From the NCBI GenBank assembly GCA_003695835.1, contig RFHN01000235.1, forward strand, positions 1-5,055: 5,055 bases of DNA, read 5' to 3'. The stretch comes from Armatimonadota bacterium (GTDB taxonomy: Bacteria > Armatimonadota > Fimbriimonadia > Fimbriimonadales > ATM1). The position numbers and the translations under genes are program-made. Under the pieces are notes generated by a model. That model searched no databases and was not told the DNA's origin. It worked only from the letters and a program-made list of their open reading frames with translations. Of the stretch, positions 1-5,055 are shown in pieces (within the stretch, counting starts at the first letter, position 1; each line of letters begins with the position of its first letter).

Positions 1-2369
1 TCCCGTATGTGCATGAGCGCCATATTGAGCGTTCTGGGTATCGGCGTGGCTGTCAGCGTCAGAACGTCCACGTTGATCCGCAGTTTCTTGAGCGCTTCCT
101 TGTGCTTCACGCCAAAGCGCTGTTCCTCGTCCACGATTACCATGCCGAGGTTGGCGAAGCGGACGTTCTTCTGGAGCAGCGAATGGGTGCCGATGACGAT
201 GTCGAGACTGCCGTCGGCAAGCCCCTCCAAGACGGTCTTTCTCTGGGCAGTCGTTCGGAAGCGATTCAACAGCCCGATTCGGACGGGATACGGCGCGAGG
301 CGTTCTCGGAACGTTTCGTAATGCTGGTCCGCAAGGATGGTCGTGGGACAGAGGACAGCGACCTGCTTCCCCGCTTGCACGACCTTGAACGCGGCGCGAA
401 TGGCGACCTCTGTCTTCCCGAAGCCCACGTCGCCGCACACCAAACGATCCATCGCGATGGGGCGGTTGAGATCCCGCTTGATTTCGCGGATCGCCTTGAG
501 TTGGCTTGGAGTCTCGACGTACGGAAACGCCGCTTCCATTTCGGCCTGCCAGGGCGTGTCGGGGCCGTACGCCGGGCGGGTTGCCTGAGTACGACGGGCG
601 TAGATTTCGACGAGCTCCCGAGCCAGCTCCGCCGCCCCTTCCCGCGCGGACTTCACCGCCCGTTTCCAGCCTCCGCCTGTGATGCGGTGAATGACGGGGG
701 GCTTGTCGCCGGGGGCGAGATACTTCTGAATCCGATCCAGTTGATCCGTGGGAAGCAGCAGTTGGTCGGGATGCTTGTAAGCGATCTGCAGGAACTCTTT
801 CTCGACGCCGTCCACGACGCGGCGGGCGAGGCCGCGGTATACGCCGATTCCGTACTGAATGTGAACGACGTAGTCGCCCGGTTTCAGGTCGAGCACACTC
901 GCGATGGGGACGCCCTCGCGGAAGCGCCGCTGTGGCAGTCGGAGCCGACCGGCGCCGAAAAGCTCGACGTCCGTCAGAAGGACGAACTTCGCATTGGGCC
1001 AGGCGAATCCACCGGCCAGGTTGCCACTTGCGAGGTGGATTGCGCCCGGCTGTGGCTCTCTCTCCGGCTCTTCGACCACGGGAATATCGAGACTGCCGAG
1101 CACCTGTTTCGCTCGCGTGGGCTGGTCGGTACCGGCGACGACAATGACGCCCTGCTCCGCCCACCCGACGAGCGCGGCAGCCAGTGATTCAGGGCGGCTC
1201 CGGTAGGGGGCCAAGCTCTGCGTGCCAATCTGTCGAGGCGTCGCCGAACCGAACCAGTCCGGAACGGAGTCGGCGGTAGTCAGAGCGATCCGGCGCTCCG
1301 CCGTCGCCACGGTCGCCAGGGACCCCAGGTATTCCTCAGCCGAGATCGGTGGCACCTCTTTCCGGTGCATACGGGAGTGGAGGGCTGCCTCCAAATCGTC
1401 CTTCGCTCTCTCGGCGTAGACCTCGATTTCCAAGGGATCGTCGAGGACGACGAGGCAGTCCTTCGCATAGTCGAGCACCGTGGCGCGCTCGTAAAGCAGC
1501 GGTTGGTAGAGCTCCAGCCGGTCGAACGGGATCCCCTCGGCGAGCAGAGAGAGGTCGTCTTCGAGGGCCTCGACCAGTTCCTCGGAGCCAGCGGAGCGTA
1601 AACGTTGCCGAACCTTCTCGACCGCAGCCTCCGTGTCCGCGCCGACGAGCGTTCTGCCGGGACGGACGGCCACCTCCTCAAGGCTTGCCGTACTGCGCTG
1701 GGTCTCAACGTCGAACGCCCGGACGCTCTCGATTTCATCGCCAAAGAATTCGAGGCGGATCGGAAGCGGCGAACCATAGGGAAACAGGTCCACGATTCCG
1801 CCGCGCCGGCTGAACGACCCGGGCCTCCGCACCGGGTCCTCTCTTTCATAGCCCAGCTGCGTGAGGGCGTAGAGGACCGACTCGACCGCGTCGCTCGAGT
1901 CTCTGAGAAGGCAATCGGGTATCGCGCCTCGCGGGTCGGCGCCCACGCGGAGAGTGAAGCTCAGTCTCTCGAACTGGCCGGGCGGCAGGCAGAGTTCGAG
2001 AACCGCCTGGGGCACGGCAAGAACGATTCCGCTACCCGAGGCCAGCGCAGCCATCGCCGCAACGCGATCCGACAGCGCTTGCTGCTCCGGCGGCATGTCG
2101 TCATAGAGCGACGACTCCACGGAAGAGAGCACATGAAGGGATCCCTCGGGTAGGCCGAGCAGGGAGAGTCGGGCGTGCCAGCGAACGGCCCTCTCCACGG
2201 TCGGCGTGAGGATGAGGGCGCCGCGCCCGGAGGGCGGGGTGCGGAGTAACGAGGCGGCCAACAAGGGCGCGCGGCTCTCCTCAGAGCACTCCGCCCATAC
2301 CTCTGCACCCGCAGAGGCCTCGATGGAAGGGAGGGTTGGCAGCCAATCCCTGAGTTCGCGAAGGGGCAT
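1..2369 (-). CDS. mfd: Transcription-repair coupling factor Mfd (N-terminal 789 codons, cut by the left window edge)
   Basis: Mfd is a cytoplasmic SF2 DNA translocase that pushes stalled RNA polymerase off damaged DNA and recruits UvrA for nucleotide excision repair. Reading the minus strand from the ATG at 2369-2367 gives an open frame to the window edge. Visible parts, in order: a UvrB-like N-terminal region with RRGGIVDLFP near residues 188-197; a CarD-like RNA polymerase interaction domain from about 493 (PGDYVVHIQYGIGVYRG); the helicase Walker A GDVGFGKT at 646-653; Walker B DEEQ at 747-750, followed by RFGVKH; and motif III TATPIPRT at 773-780. The second RecA lobe and the C-terminal regulatory domain lie outside the window. 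Motif spacing fits a full protein of about 1,100-1,150 residues. An in-frame TGA at 2399-2397 lies only nine codons upstream, so the ATG is well bounded. No good Shine-Dalgarno precedes it. The family call is essentially certain. Confidence 0.97.
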   Translation of the reverse strand, partial: MPLRELRDWLPTLPSIEASAGAEVWAECSEESRAPLLAASLLRTPPSGRGALILTPTVERAVRWHARLSLLGLPEGSLHVLSSVESSLYDDMPPEQQALSDRVAAMAALASGSGIVLAVPQAVLELCLPPGQFERLSFTLRVGADPRGAIPDCLLRDSSDAVESVLYALTQLGYEREDPVRRPGSFSRRGGIVDLFPYGSPLPIRLEFFGDEIESVRAFDVETQRSTASLEEVAVRPGRTLVGADTEAAVEKVRQRLRSAGSEELVEALEDDLSLLAEGIPFDRLELYQPLLYERATVLDYAKDCLVVLDDPLEIEVYAERAKDDLEAALHSRMHRKEVPPISAEEYLGSLATVATAERRIALTTADSVPDWFGSATPRQIGTQSLAPYRSRPESLAAALVGWAEQGVIVVAGTDQPTRAKQVLGSLDIPVVEEPEREPQPGAIHLASGNLAGGFAWPNAKFVLLTDVELFGAGRLRLPQRRFREGVPIASVLDLKPGDYVVHIQYGIGVYRGLARRVVDGVEKEFLQIAYKHPDQLLLPTDQLDRIQKYLAPGDKPPVIHRITGGGWKRAVKSAREGAAELARELVEIYARRTQATRPAYGPDTPWQAEMEAAFPYVETPSQLKAIREIKRDLNRPIAMDRLVCGDVGFGKTEVAIRAAFKVVQAGKQVAVLCPTTILADQHYETFRERLAPYPVRIGLLNRFRTTAQRKTVLEGLADGSLDIVIGTHSLLQKNVRFANLGMVIVDEEQRFGVKHKEALKKLRINVDVLTLTATPIPRTLNMALMHIR

Positions 2370-2395
2370 CGGGTCGTCTGTCGCCAGAGATGCTA

Positions 2396-2404
2396 ATCAT
2401 ACCA
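2396..2404 (-). promoter_or_regulatory. Candidate extended -10 promoter of mfd
   Basis: On the minus strand TGG is followed directly by TATGAT, an extended -10 (TGnTATAAT) with one mismatch in the hexamer. The hexamer covers 2401-2396 and would start transcription near 2389, leaving a leader of about 20 bases before the mfd ATG. At 17-bp spacing the -35 position reads TGTGCA, a poor match, as is usual where an extended -10 compensates. The leader contains no clear Shine-Dalgarno. This is inference from position and sequence only. Confidence 0.45.
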
Positions 2405-2477
2405 GCCTGGGCTCGTCGTGCACAGGGACAACCCCGCAATTCCTCCTGACTTTCTCTGACTGGCGCCGGTTTGGCCC

Positions 2478-2512
2478 CCGAGTTGCGTGGTGTGTGAGCG
2501 AGTCCAACTCGG
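2478..2512 (+). promoter_or_regulatory. Inverted repeat overlapping the PEP-CTERM gene's ribosome binding site
   Basis: CCGAGTTG at 2478-2485 is the exact reverse complement of CAACTCGG at 2505-2512, with a 19-base loop. The 3' arm includes the first two bases of the GGAG Shine-Dalgarno at 2511-2514. In the mRNA this 8-bp stem would therefore partly hide the ribosome binding site; as DNA it could equally be an operator. The pairing is seen directly; any regulatory function is inference. Confidence 0.4.
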
Positions 2513-2514
2513 AG
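2511..2514 (+). promoter_or_regulatory. Shine-Dalgarno of the PEP-CTERM gene
   Basis: GGAG, followed by AAAGAAAGA, stands nine bases before the ATG at 2524. It decides this start over the upstream in-frame ATGs, which lie inside the mfd coding region or lack such a site. Confidence 0.7.
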
Positions 2515-2523
2515 AAAGAAAGA

Positions 2524-3237
2524 ATGAAAGCGACCTACCGATTTGCAACCGTTGCAGCCGTCCTCTTCGGAGCGGCGGCCGCCCATGCGACCATCGTCGA
2601 GTACTACCTCTTCAGTCACCCCGACGGCAATCAGCGCCCGCCGAAGTACGGACTGCGGCTGGATGAACTGTTCGACATCACAAGCAACCACGACGTCTTC
2701 ACGTTCGACTTCAGCCATCCCGATTCGGACATGCGGCTCCGGTACAACGACAACGACACCCCGGACGACCTGTCGGACGACGAAGTCCGGATCTTCGGCA
2801 CCGTGTTCGGCGGTCTGGATGCAGGGACGAGTTACGACCCGGATTACTCGGGCCTCTGGATCGTGGACTTCACCTATCGCGACAACATCGCGAGCGGGGA
2901 CCCGATGATCGAAGTGAACGAGAGCCTCAACAACAACGGCTACATCCAGTCCACCTTCGGTATGGGCAACAACGAGCCGATTTCCCTCTGGGACGAGGCG
3001 GGAAGCCACGACTTCTCGTTCAAGTTCAACAACGTGGACAACCACCGCCTCGGTGGGCACGGCATGTCCGGTCCGGAGTGGTTCGTGGGTTGGGGGTGGC
3101 TGAACCACCACGACCCGGACGAGCACGTGTATTCGTCTGACTGGCTGTTCGTCGGACAAGCCGTTCCGGAGCCAGCGAGCCTTCTCGCTCTGGCAGCCGG
3201 AGTGGGTGCGATCCTCGCTCGAAAGCGGAAGAAGTAA
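2524..3237 (+). CDS. PEP-CTERM sorting domain-containing secreted protein, function unknown
   Basis: A 237-residue exported protein of unknown role. Residues 1-22 form a Sec signal peptide (basic MKATYR, hydrophobic core, AHA cleavage site). The C-terminus is a PEP-CTERM tripartite tail: VPEP at 214-217, a hydrophobic stretch at about 218-232, and the basic end RKRKK. In this family an exosortase/archaeosortase-type enzyme is thought to cut at the PEP motif and place the protein on the envelope or in an exopolysaccharide matrix. The mature part has no cysteine, is rich in Asp, Asn and aromatic residues, and carries an acidic cluster at 75-87. I recognise no catalytic domain; beta-rich surface folds are common in such proteins. 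The start is set by the signal peptide and by GGAG nine bases upstream; an in-frame extension to 2206 would run antisense through mfd and bury the signal. The gene stands alone, with a terminator after it. No exosortase gene is in the window. Confidence 0.92.
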   Translation: MKATYRFATVAAVLFGAAAAHATIVEYYLFSHPDGNQRPPKYGLRLDELFDITSNHDVFTFDFSHPDSDMRLRYNDNDTPDDLSDDEVRIFGTVFGGLDAGTSYDPDYSGLWIVDFTYRDNIASGDPMIEVNESLNNNGYIQSTFGMGNNEPISLWDEAGSHDFSFKFNNVDNHRLGGHGMSGPEWFVGWGWLNHHDPDEHVYSSDWLFVGQAVPEPASLLALAAGVGAILARKRKK

Positions 3238-3285
3238 CTCCCCTTCTCTACCTCCGATAGGAACCTCCCTACCTCCCGTCCCCCT
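3238..3285 (+). other. C-rich, G-poor 3' untranslated tract with three ACCTCC copies
   Basis: Between the stop codon and the terminator stem, 26 of 48 bases are C and only 4 are G. ACCTCC occurs at 3250-3255, 3263-3268 and 3271-3276. Such C-rich, G-poor RNA resembles a Rho utilisation site, and ACCTCC also matches the anti-Shine-Dalgarno core. The composition is observed; function is inference. Confidence 0.35.
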
Positions 3286-3308
3286 GAGGCCGGCTCCCAG
3301 CCGGCCTC
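3286..3308 (+). terminator. Rho-independent terminator after the PEP-CTERM gene
   Basis: GAGGCCGGCT at 3286-3295 and AGCCGGCCTC at 3299-3308 form a perfect 10-bp GC-rich stem with a three-base CCC loop. A pyrimidine-rich stretch (TCTCTTTCGCTT) follows. It ends the PEP-CTERM transcript and separates it from the phosphatase gene. The U tract is interrupted by C, so termination may be incomplete. Confidence 0.82.
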
Positions 3309-3334
3309 TCTCTTTCGCTTGGCATCCTTCGCGG

Positions 3335-3340
3335 TACACT
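3335..3340 (+). promoter_or_regulatory. Candidate -10 element of the PAP2 phosphatase gene
   Basis: TACACT, preceded by GCGG, sits ten bases before the GTG start at 3351. Transcription would begin near 3347, making the mRNA leaderless or nearly so. This fits the lack of any Shine-Dalgarno in 3341-3350 (GCGGCGCATT). No good -35 is seen at 17 bp (CTTTCG). Confidence 0.4.
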
Positions 3341-3350
3341 GCGGCGCATT

Positions 3351-3905
3351 GTGCGGCGGTTCTTTGCTTTCGCAGTAGTTGTCCTCCTCGCCGGCTCCGC
3401 CTTCGGCCAGGATGGGGGCTTCCGTCATGAGTTCGGGGAGAGGGTATCCAATGACTTCAACGTTGCCTTTCTCGCCGCAGGACTGCTCGGAGACTACTGG
3501 TTTCATCCGGGCACTCCCAAGGACCTCAAGTGGAACCGCAGTCTTCGGGCTGGCGATGCCCTCTTGCTGAGCACTGGAGTTACCGCGCTTCTGAAGGTGA
3601 CCGTGGACGCACCCCGCCCGGACACAGGGGCGAAAGGGAGCTTCCCCAGTGGGCACACCAGCGCGGCTTTCGCCGTCGCTACCGTGCAGTCTGCCTTTCA
3701 TCCAGCGGATGCGCCGTACTGGTACTTCGGCGCTGCGTTGATCGGATCTTCCCGCGTCATGCTGGGTCGGCATCGTTGGATTGATGTGATTGGGGGCGCG
3801 GCGGTCGGCTACGCGAGTGGGCGGATCGCCGTGTCCGGACGGGGAATCCTTCTCGCTCCGACCTTCGGTAAGAAGCCAGGCCTGATGGTATCGCTGCGAT
3901 TCTGA
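3351..3905 (+). CDS. PAP2 superfamily phosphatase, exported or membrane-bound
   Basis: A 184-residue member of the PAP2 (type 2 phosphatidic acid phosphatase/haloperoxidase) family, which hydrolyses phosphate esters such as lipid phosphates or polyprenyl pyrophosphate, usually on the outer face of the inner membrane. All three catalytic motifs are intact: K82-x6-R89-P90, PSGH at 99-102 (H102 the proton donor), and S134-R135-x5-H141-x3-D145 (H141 the nucleophile). Residues 1-20 look like a signal peptide (MRRFF, hydrophobic core, SAFG-Q). Further weakly hydrophobic segments near 37-51, 66-85, 123-138 and 145-160 suggest membrane association. The C-terminus ends VSLRF, with a terminal Phe as in many outer-membrane beta strands. 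The GTG start is the only one that gives the signal peptide, and no Shine-Dalgarno precedes it. The substrate cannot be told from sequence: undecaprenyl pyrophosphate, lipid A or phosphatidylglycerol phosphate are all possible. It is probably monocistronic. Confidence 0.93.
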   Translation: MRRFFAFAVVVLLAGSAFGQDGGFRHEFGERVSNDFNVAFLAAGLLGDYWFHPGTPKDLKWNRSLRAGDALLLSTGVTALLKVTVDAPRPDTGAKGSFPSGHTSAAFAVATVQSAFHPADAPYWYFGAALIGSSRVMLGRHRWIDVIGGAAVGYASGRIAVSGRGILLAPTFGKKPGLMVSLRF

Positions 3906-3925
3906 CGGCCCGTCGAGTAGCCGTC

Positions 3926-3953
3926 TTGCCCGGCCCGGTTGAGGCGGTATAAT
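3926..3953 (+). promoter_or_regulatory. Sigma-70-type promoter of the tRNA-Arg gene
   Basis: TTGCCC (3926-3931), a 16-bp spacer and a perfect TATAAT (3948-3953) precede the tRNA. The expected start near 3960 leaves a leader of about five bases before the mature tRNA. This is the strongest promoter match in the window, as expected for a stable RNA gene. Confidence 0.8.
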
Positions 3954-3964
3954 TTGCGCTGAGC

Positions 3965-4040
3965 GCGCTCGTAGCTCAGTGGATAGAGCAACAGGTTGCG
4001 GACCTGTAGGTCGGAGGTTCGAATCCTCTCGAGCGCGCCA
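3965..4040 (+). tRNA. tRNA-Arg, anticodon GCG, CCA encoded
   Basis: The 76-base gene folds into a full cloverleaf. The acceptor stem is GCGCTCG (3965-3971) with CGAGCGC (4030-4036); the D arm is GCTC/GAGC with loop AGTGGATA; the anticodon stem is ACAGG/CCTGT with loop TTGCGGA; the variable loop is AGGTC; and the T arm is GGAGG-TTCGAAT-CCTCT with one G-U pair. The discriminator is G73 (4037) and CCA (4038-4040) is encoded. The anticodon at 3998-4000 is GCG, reading CGC and by wobble CGU. Arginine identity is supported by C35 and by A20 in the D loop, the known ArgRS determinants. Most bacteria read these codons with an ACG anticodon deaminated to inosine by TadA, so an unmodified GCG form is unusual. 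The pre-tRNA leader can pair with G73 and C74. Confidence 0.97.
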
Positions 4041-4048
4041 TTTCTTTT
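4041..4048 (+). terminator. Possible terminator T-tract directly after the tRNA
   Basis: TTTCTTTT begins immediately after the encoded CCA. The GC-rich acceptor and T stems followed by a U run could act as an intrinsic terminator, but there is no separate hairpin, and read-through into natA 41 bases downstream is possible. Confidence 0.3.
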
Positions 4049-4073
4049 GGCAACCTCGCGGGCGCGCAGTCGG

Positions 4074-4078
4074 TAAGG
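4074..4078 (+). promoter_or_regulatory. Shine-Dalgarno (TAAGG) of natA, or alternatively a -10 element
   Basis: TAAGG, ten bases before the ATG at 4089, matches the 5' part of the TAAGGAGG consensus and is the best ribosome binding site for natA. The same bases are part of GGTAAGGT (4072-4079), which resembles the GGTANNNT elements upstream of other units here. Sequence alone does not separate the two readings. Confidence 0.45.
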
Positions 4079-4088
4079 TAGTGCGGTT

Positions 4089-4829
4089 ATGATTCGCGTG
4101 GACTCGCTTTCCAAGCATTTCCGAGACAGCAAGCGAGGCGTCGTTCGTGCGGTGGACGGCGTGTCGTTCGAAGCCCACCCCGGCGAGGTGTTTGGCCTGC
4201 TCGGAGTGAACGGGGCCGGCAAAACGACCCTGCTTCGGCTGCTGAGTACCGTTCTCTCGCCGACAAGCGGAACTGCCGCGGTCGCCGGAGCGGACATCGT
4301 GCGAGAGCCCGAACGGGTCCGCCGGAACATCGGGTTCATGAGCACGACGACCGCGCTCTATACGCGTCTGACGGCGCGCGAGATGATCGCCTACATGGGC
4401 GCTCTCTACGGACTTAGCGGGCAGGAGTTGGGCCGGCGCGTGGCCGAAGTGATTGACCTTTTGGACATTCACGAATTCGCGGACCGCTTGTGCGACAAGC
4501 TCTCCACGGGCCAACGCCAAAGGGTGAGCCTTGCTCGGACGATCCTGCACGACCCACCGGTCTTGTTCTTCGACGAGCCAACGGCGGGCTTGGATGTCAT
4601 CGCCGGGCAGACGATCATGGGCTTCATCGAGCGCCAACGGGATGTCGGAAAGACGGTCCTCTTCAGCACTCACGTGATGAGCGAGGCGGAGCGGCTATGT
4701 GACCGGATCTGCGTCGTTCACGCTGGCCGAGTCGCAGCCATCGGCACTATGGAAGAGCTACGCGAACGGACAGGAAAGCGCGCCCTGGAGGAAGTCTTCC
4801 TCGCCCTGGTTGAGGGGGTGGCTGCGTGA
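4089..4829 (+). CDS. natA: NatA-like ABC transporter ATP-binding protein
   Basis: A 246-residue cytoplasmic ATPase of an ABC-2 exporter, closest in appearance to NatA, the ATPase of the NatAB sodium-extrusion system. Complete nucleotide-binding features are present: Walker A GVNGAGKT (39-46), signature LSTGQRQRV (138-146), Walker B VLFFDEP (158-164) with catalytic E163, D-loop AGLD (166-169) and H-loop H195 in STH. In the Q-loop region the usual Gln is absent (IGFMSTTTALYTRLTARE at 81-98), as I recall for NatA-type proteins. The length is usual for a single-domain ABC subunit. The stop overlaps the GTG of the next gene by four bases, so ATPase and permease are translationally coupled. The substrate is uncertain: COG4555-type ATPases also serve drug or other exporters, so sodium is family-based inference. 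The start is the first ATG after a TAAGG site. Confidence 0.93.
   Translation: MIRVDSLSKHFRDSKRGVVRAVDGVSFEAHPGEVFGLLGVNGAGKTTLLRLLSTVLSPTSGTAAVAGADIVREPERVRRNIGFMSTTTALYTRLTAREMIAYMGALYGLSGQELGRRVAEVIDLLDIHEFADRLCDKLSTGQRQRVSLARTILHDPPVLFFDEPTAGLDVIAGQTIMGFIERQRDVGKTVLFSTHVMSEAERLCDRICVVHAGRVAAIGTMEELRERTGKRALEEVFLALVEGVAA
4812..4818 (+). promoter_or_regulatory. Shine-Dalgarno of natB inside natA
   Basis: GAGGGGG, lying within the last codons of natA, is seven bases before the GTG at 4826 and supports that start in the overlapping arrangement. Confidence 0.6.
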
Positions 4830-5055
4830 AGGCGTGGCTGACGGTCTTGCTGAAAGAACTCCGAGAGTTCACTCGCGACAAACGGGTATTAGGGACCTCG
4901 CTGCTCGGGCCGTTCTTCTTGGAGTTCATTCTCATCCTCGGCATCGGGGGCGTGGAGCAGGCGATGGAGAAGCCAAAGGCGCACAAGATTGCGGTCGTGA
5001 ACCGGGCTGAAGCCGAGCCGGTTCTGACCGTCTTGGAGGCGAGCGGCCAGTTCGA
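4826..5055 (+). CDS. natB: NatB-like ABC-2 permease (first 76 codons, cut by the right window edge)
   Basis: This is the membrane partner of the preceding ATPase. The visible N-terminus shows the usual ABC-2/NatB arrangement: a short cytoplasmic amphipathic stretch with KELREFTRDKR (10-20), a first transmembrane segment at about 22-42 (GTSLLGPFFLEFILILGIGG), then the start of a large extracytoplasmic domain with KIAVVNRAEAEPVL (54-67), typical of this family. Starting at GTG gives a GTGA overlap with the natA stop and is backed by a GAGGGGG site. Most of the protein, including the remaining membrane segments, is outside the window. The ABC-2 permease class is secure; NatB in particular is inferred from the neighbour and the N-terminal pattern. 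Confidence 0.85.
   Translation, partial: MKAWLTVLLKELREFTRDKRVLGTSLLGPFFLEFILILGIGGVEQAMEKPKAHKIAVVNRAEAEPVLTVLEASGQF

Larger units (their letters stand above)
2370..2523. other. Divergent intergenic region between mfd and the PEP-CTERM gene
   Basis: This 154-bp region lies between two divergent start codons and must hold both promoters. The mfd side has a good extended -10. On the plus side I found no convincing -10/-35 pair. What is visible there is a short direct repeat of CTGACT (around 2446 and 2456) and an inverted repeat next to the ribosome binding site (2478-2512). No small gene with a plausible start is seen. Confidence 0.6.

Noticed and set aside
9..1187. A 392-codon plus-strand open frame opposite mfd
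   Set aside because: It is the codon-register complement of the conserved Mfd helicase and CarD-like regions. Its translation looks like no protein family, and it has no ribosome binding site. Long antisense frames of this kind are common in GC-rich genes.
2206..2523. In-frame N-terminal extension of the PEP-CTERM protein
   Set aside because: It would place 106 residues before a clear signal peptide, run antisense through the mfd N-terminus, and ignore the GGAG site next to the ATG at 2524.
2281..3339. A 352-codon minus-strand open frame opposite the PEP-CTERM gene
   Set aside because: The plus strand has a signal peptide, a PEP-CTERM tail, a Shine-Dalgarno and a terminator. The antisense frame has none of these and overlaps the mfd start and promoter.
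3904..3925. GACGGC/GCCGTC inverted repeat after the phosphatase stop as a terminator
   Set aside because: The stem is only 6 bp with a 10-base loop and no T run follows. It lies just before the tRNA promoter. A weak terminator cannot be excluded, but the support is too thin to list.
3809..4345. A 178-codon minus-strand open frame containing LERIRTSDLQVRNLLLYPLS
   Set aside because: This is the other classic spurious protein made by translating across a tRNA gene in reverse. The rest is antisense to natA and the phosphatase.
2940..4673. A 577-codon minus-strand open frame spanning natA, the tRNA, the phosphatase and part of the PEP-CTERM gene
   Set aside because: It is antisense to three protein genes with intact motifs and runs through the tRNA. 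The stretch REDSNLRPTGPQPVALSTEL is the well-known false translation of an antisense tRNA gene.
1..5055. A new multi-gene system (defence, mobile element, CRISPR, biosynthetic cluster)
   Set aside because: Every gene of size is a recognisable core family or a single exported protein. Gene orientation, promoters and terminators indicate separate housekeeping units, and no repeats, integrases, transposases or attachment-site duplication next to the tRNA were seen.

Overview
The window comes from a GC-rich (roughly 60-62% by eye) Gram-negative-type bacterium. It holds one protein with an N-terminal secretion signal and a PEP-CTERM sorting tail, which implies an exosortase system elsewhere in the genome. 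The style of that tail (VPEPAS, a short hydrophobic run, then RKRKK) and the general codon use would suit Armatimonadota (Fimbriimonas-like) or Planctomycetota. The lineage is a guess; only the PEP-CTERM inference is firm.

Layout. Positions 1-2369 (minus strand) are the first 789 codons of mfd, the transcription-repair coupling factor, which continues past the left edge. A 154-bp divergent intergenic region (2370-2523) separates it from a plus-strand gene for a PEP-CTERM secreted protein (2524-3237). That gene is closed by a C-rich 3' tract and a perfect 10-bp-stem terminator (3286-3308). Next come a signal-peptide-bearing PAP2-family phosphatase (3351-3905, GTG start), a tRNA-Arg gene with anticodon GCG and encoded CCA (3965-4040) behind a near-consensus promoter, and a two-gene ABC-2 exporter operon. 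The operon consists of a NatA-like ATPase (4089-4829) and the first 76 codons of a NatB-like permease (4826 to the right edge), with a 4-base GTGA overlap.

How the genes relate. This looks like ordinary core and housekeeping chromosome: DNA repair, a surface protein, lipid or phosphate metabolism, a tRNA and an exporter. Only the two ABC genes clearly form an operon. The others appear to be separate transcription units, each with its own candidate -10 element or terminator. I see no mobile element, CRISPR array, toxin-antitoxin pair or defence island, and no convincing undescribed multi-gene system. The points most worth a second look are small: the rare GCG anticodon on the tRNA-Arg, a recurrent GGTANNNT element just upstream of four units (one of them apparently giving a nearly leaderless phosphatase mRNA), a hairpin that would cover the ribosome binding site of the PEP-CTERM gene, and extra pairing between the pre-tRNA leader and its 3' end.
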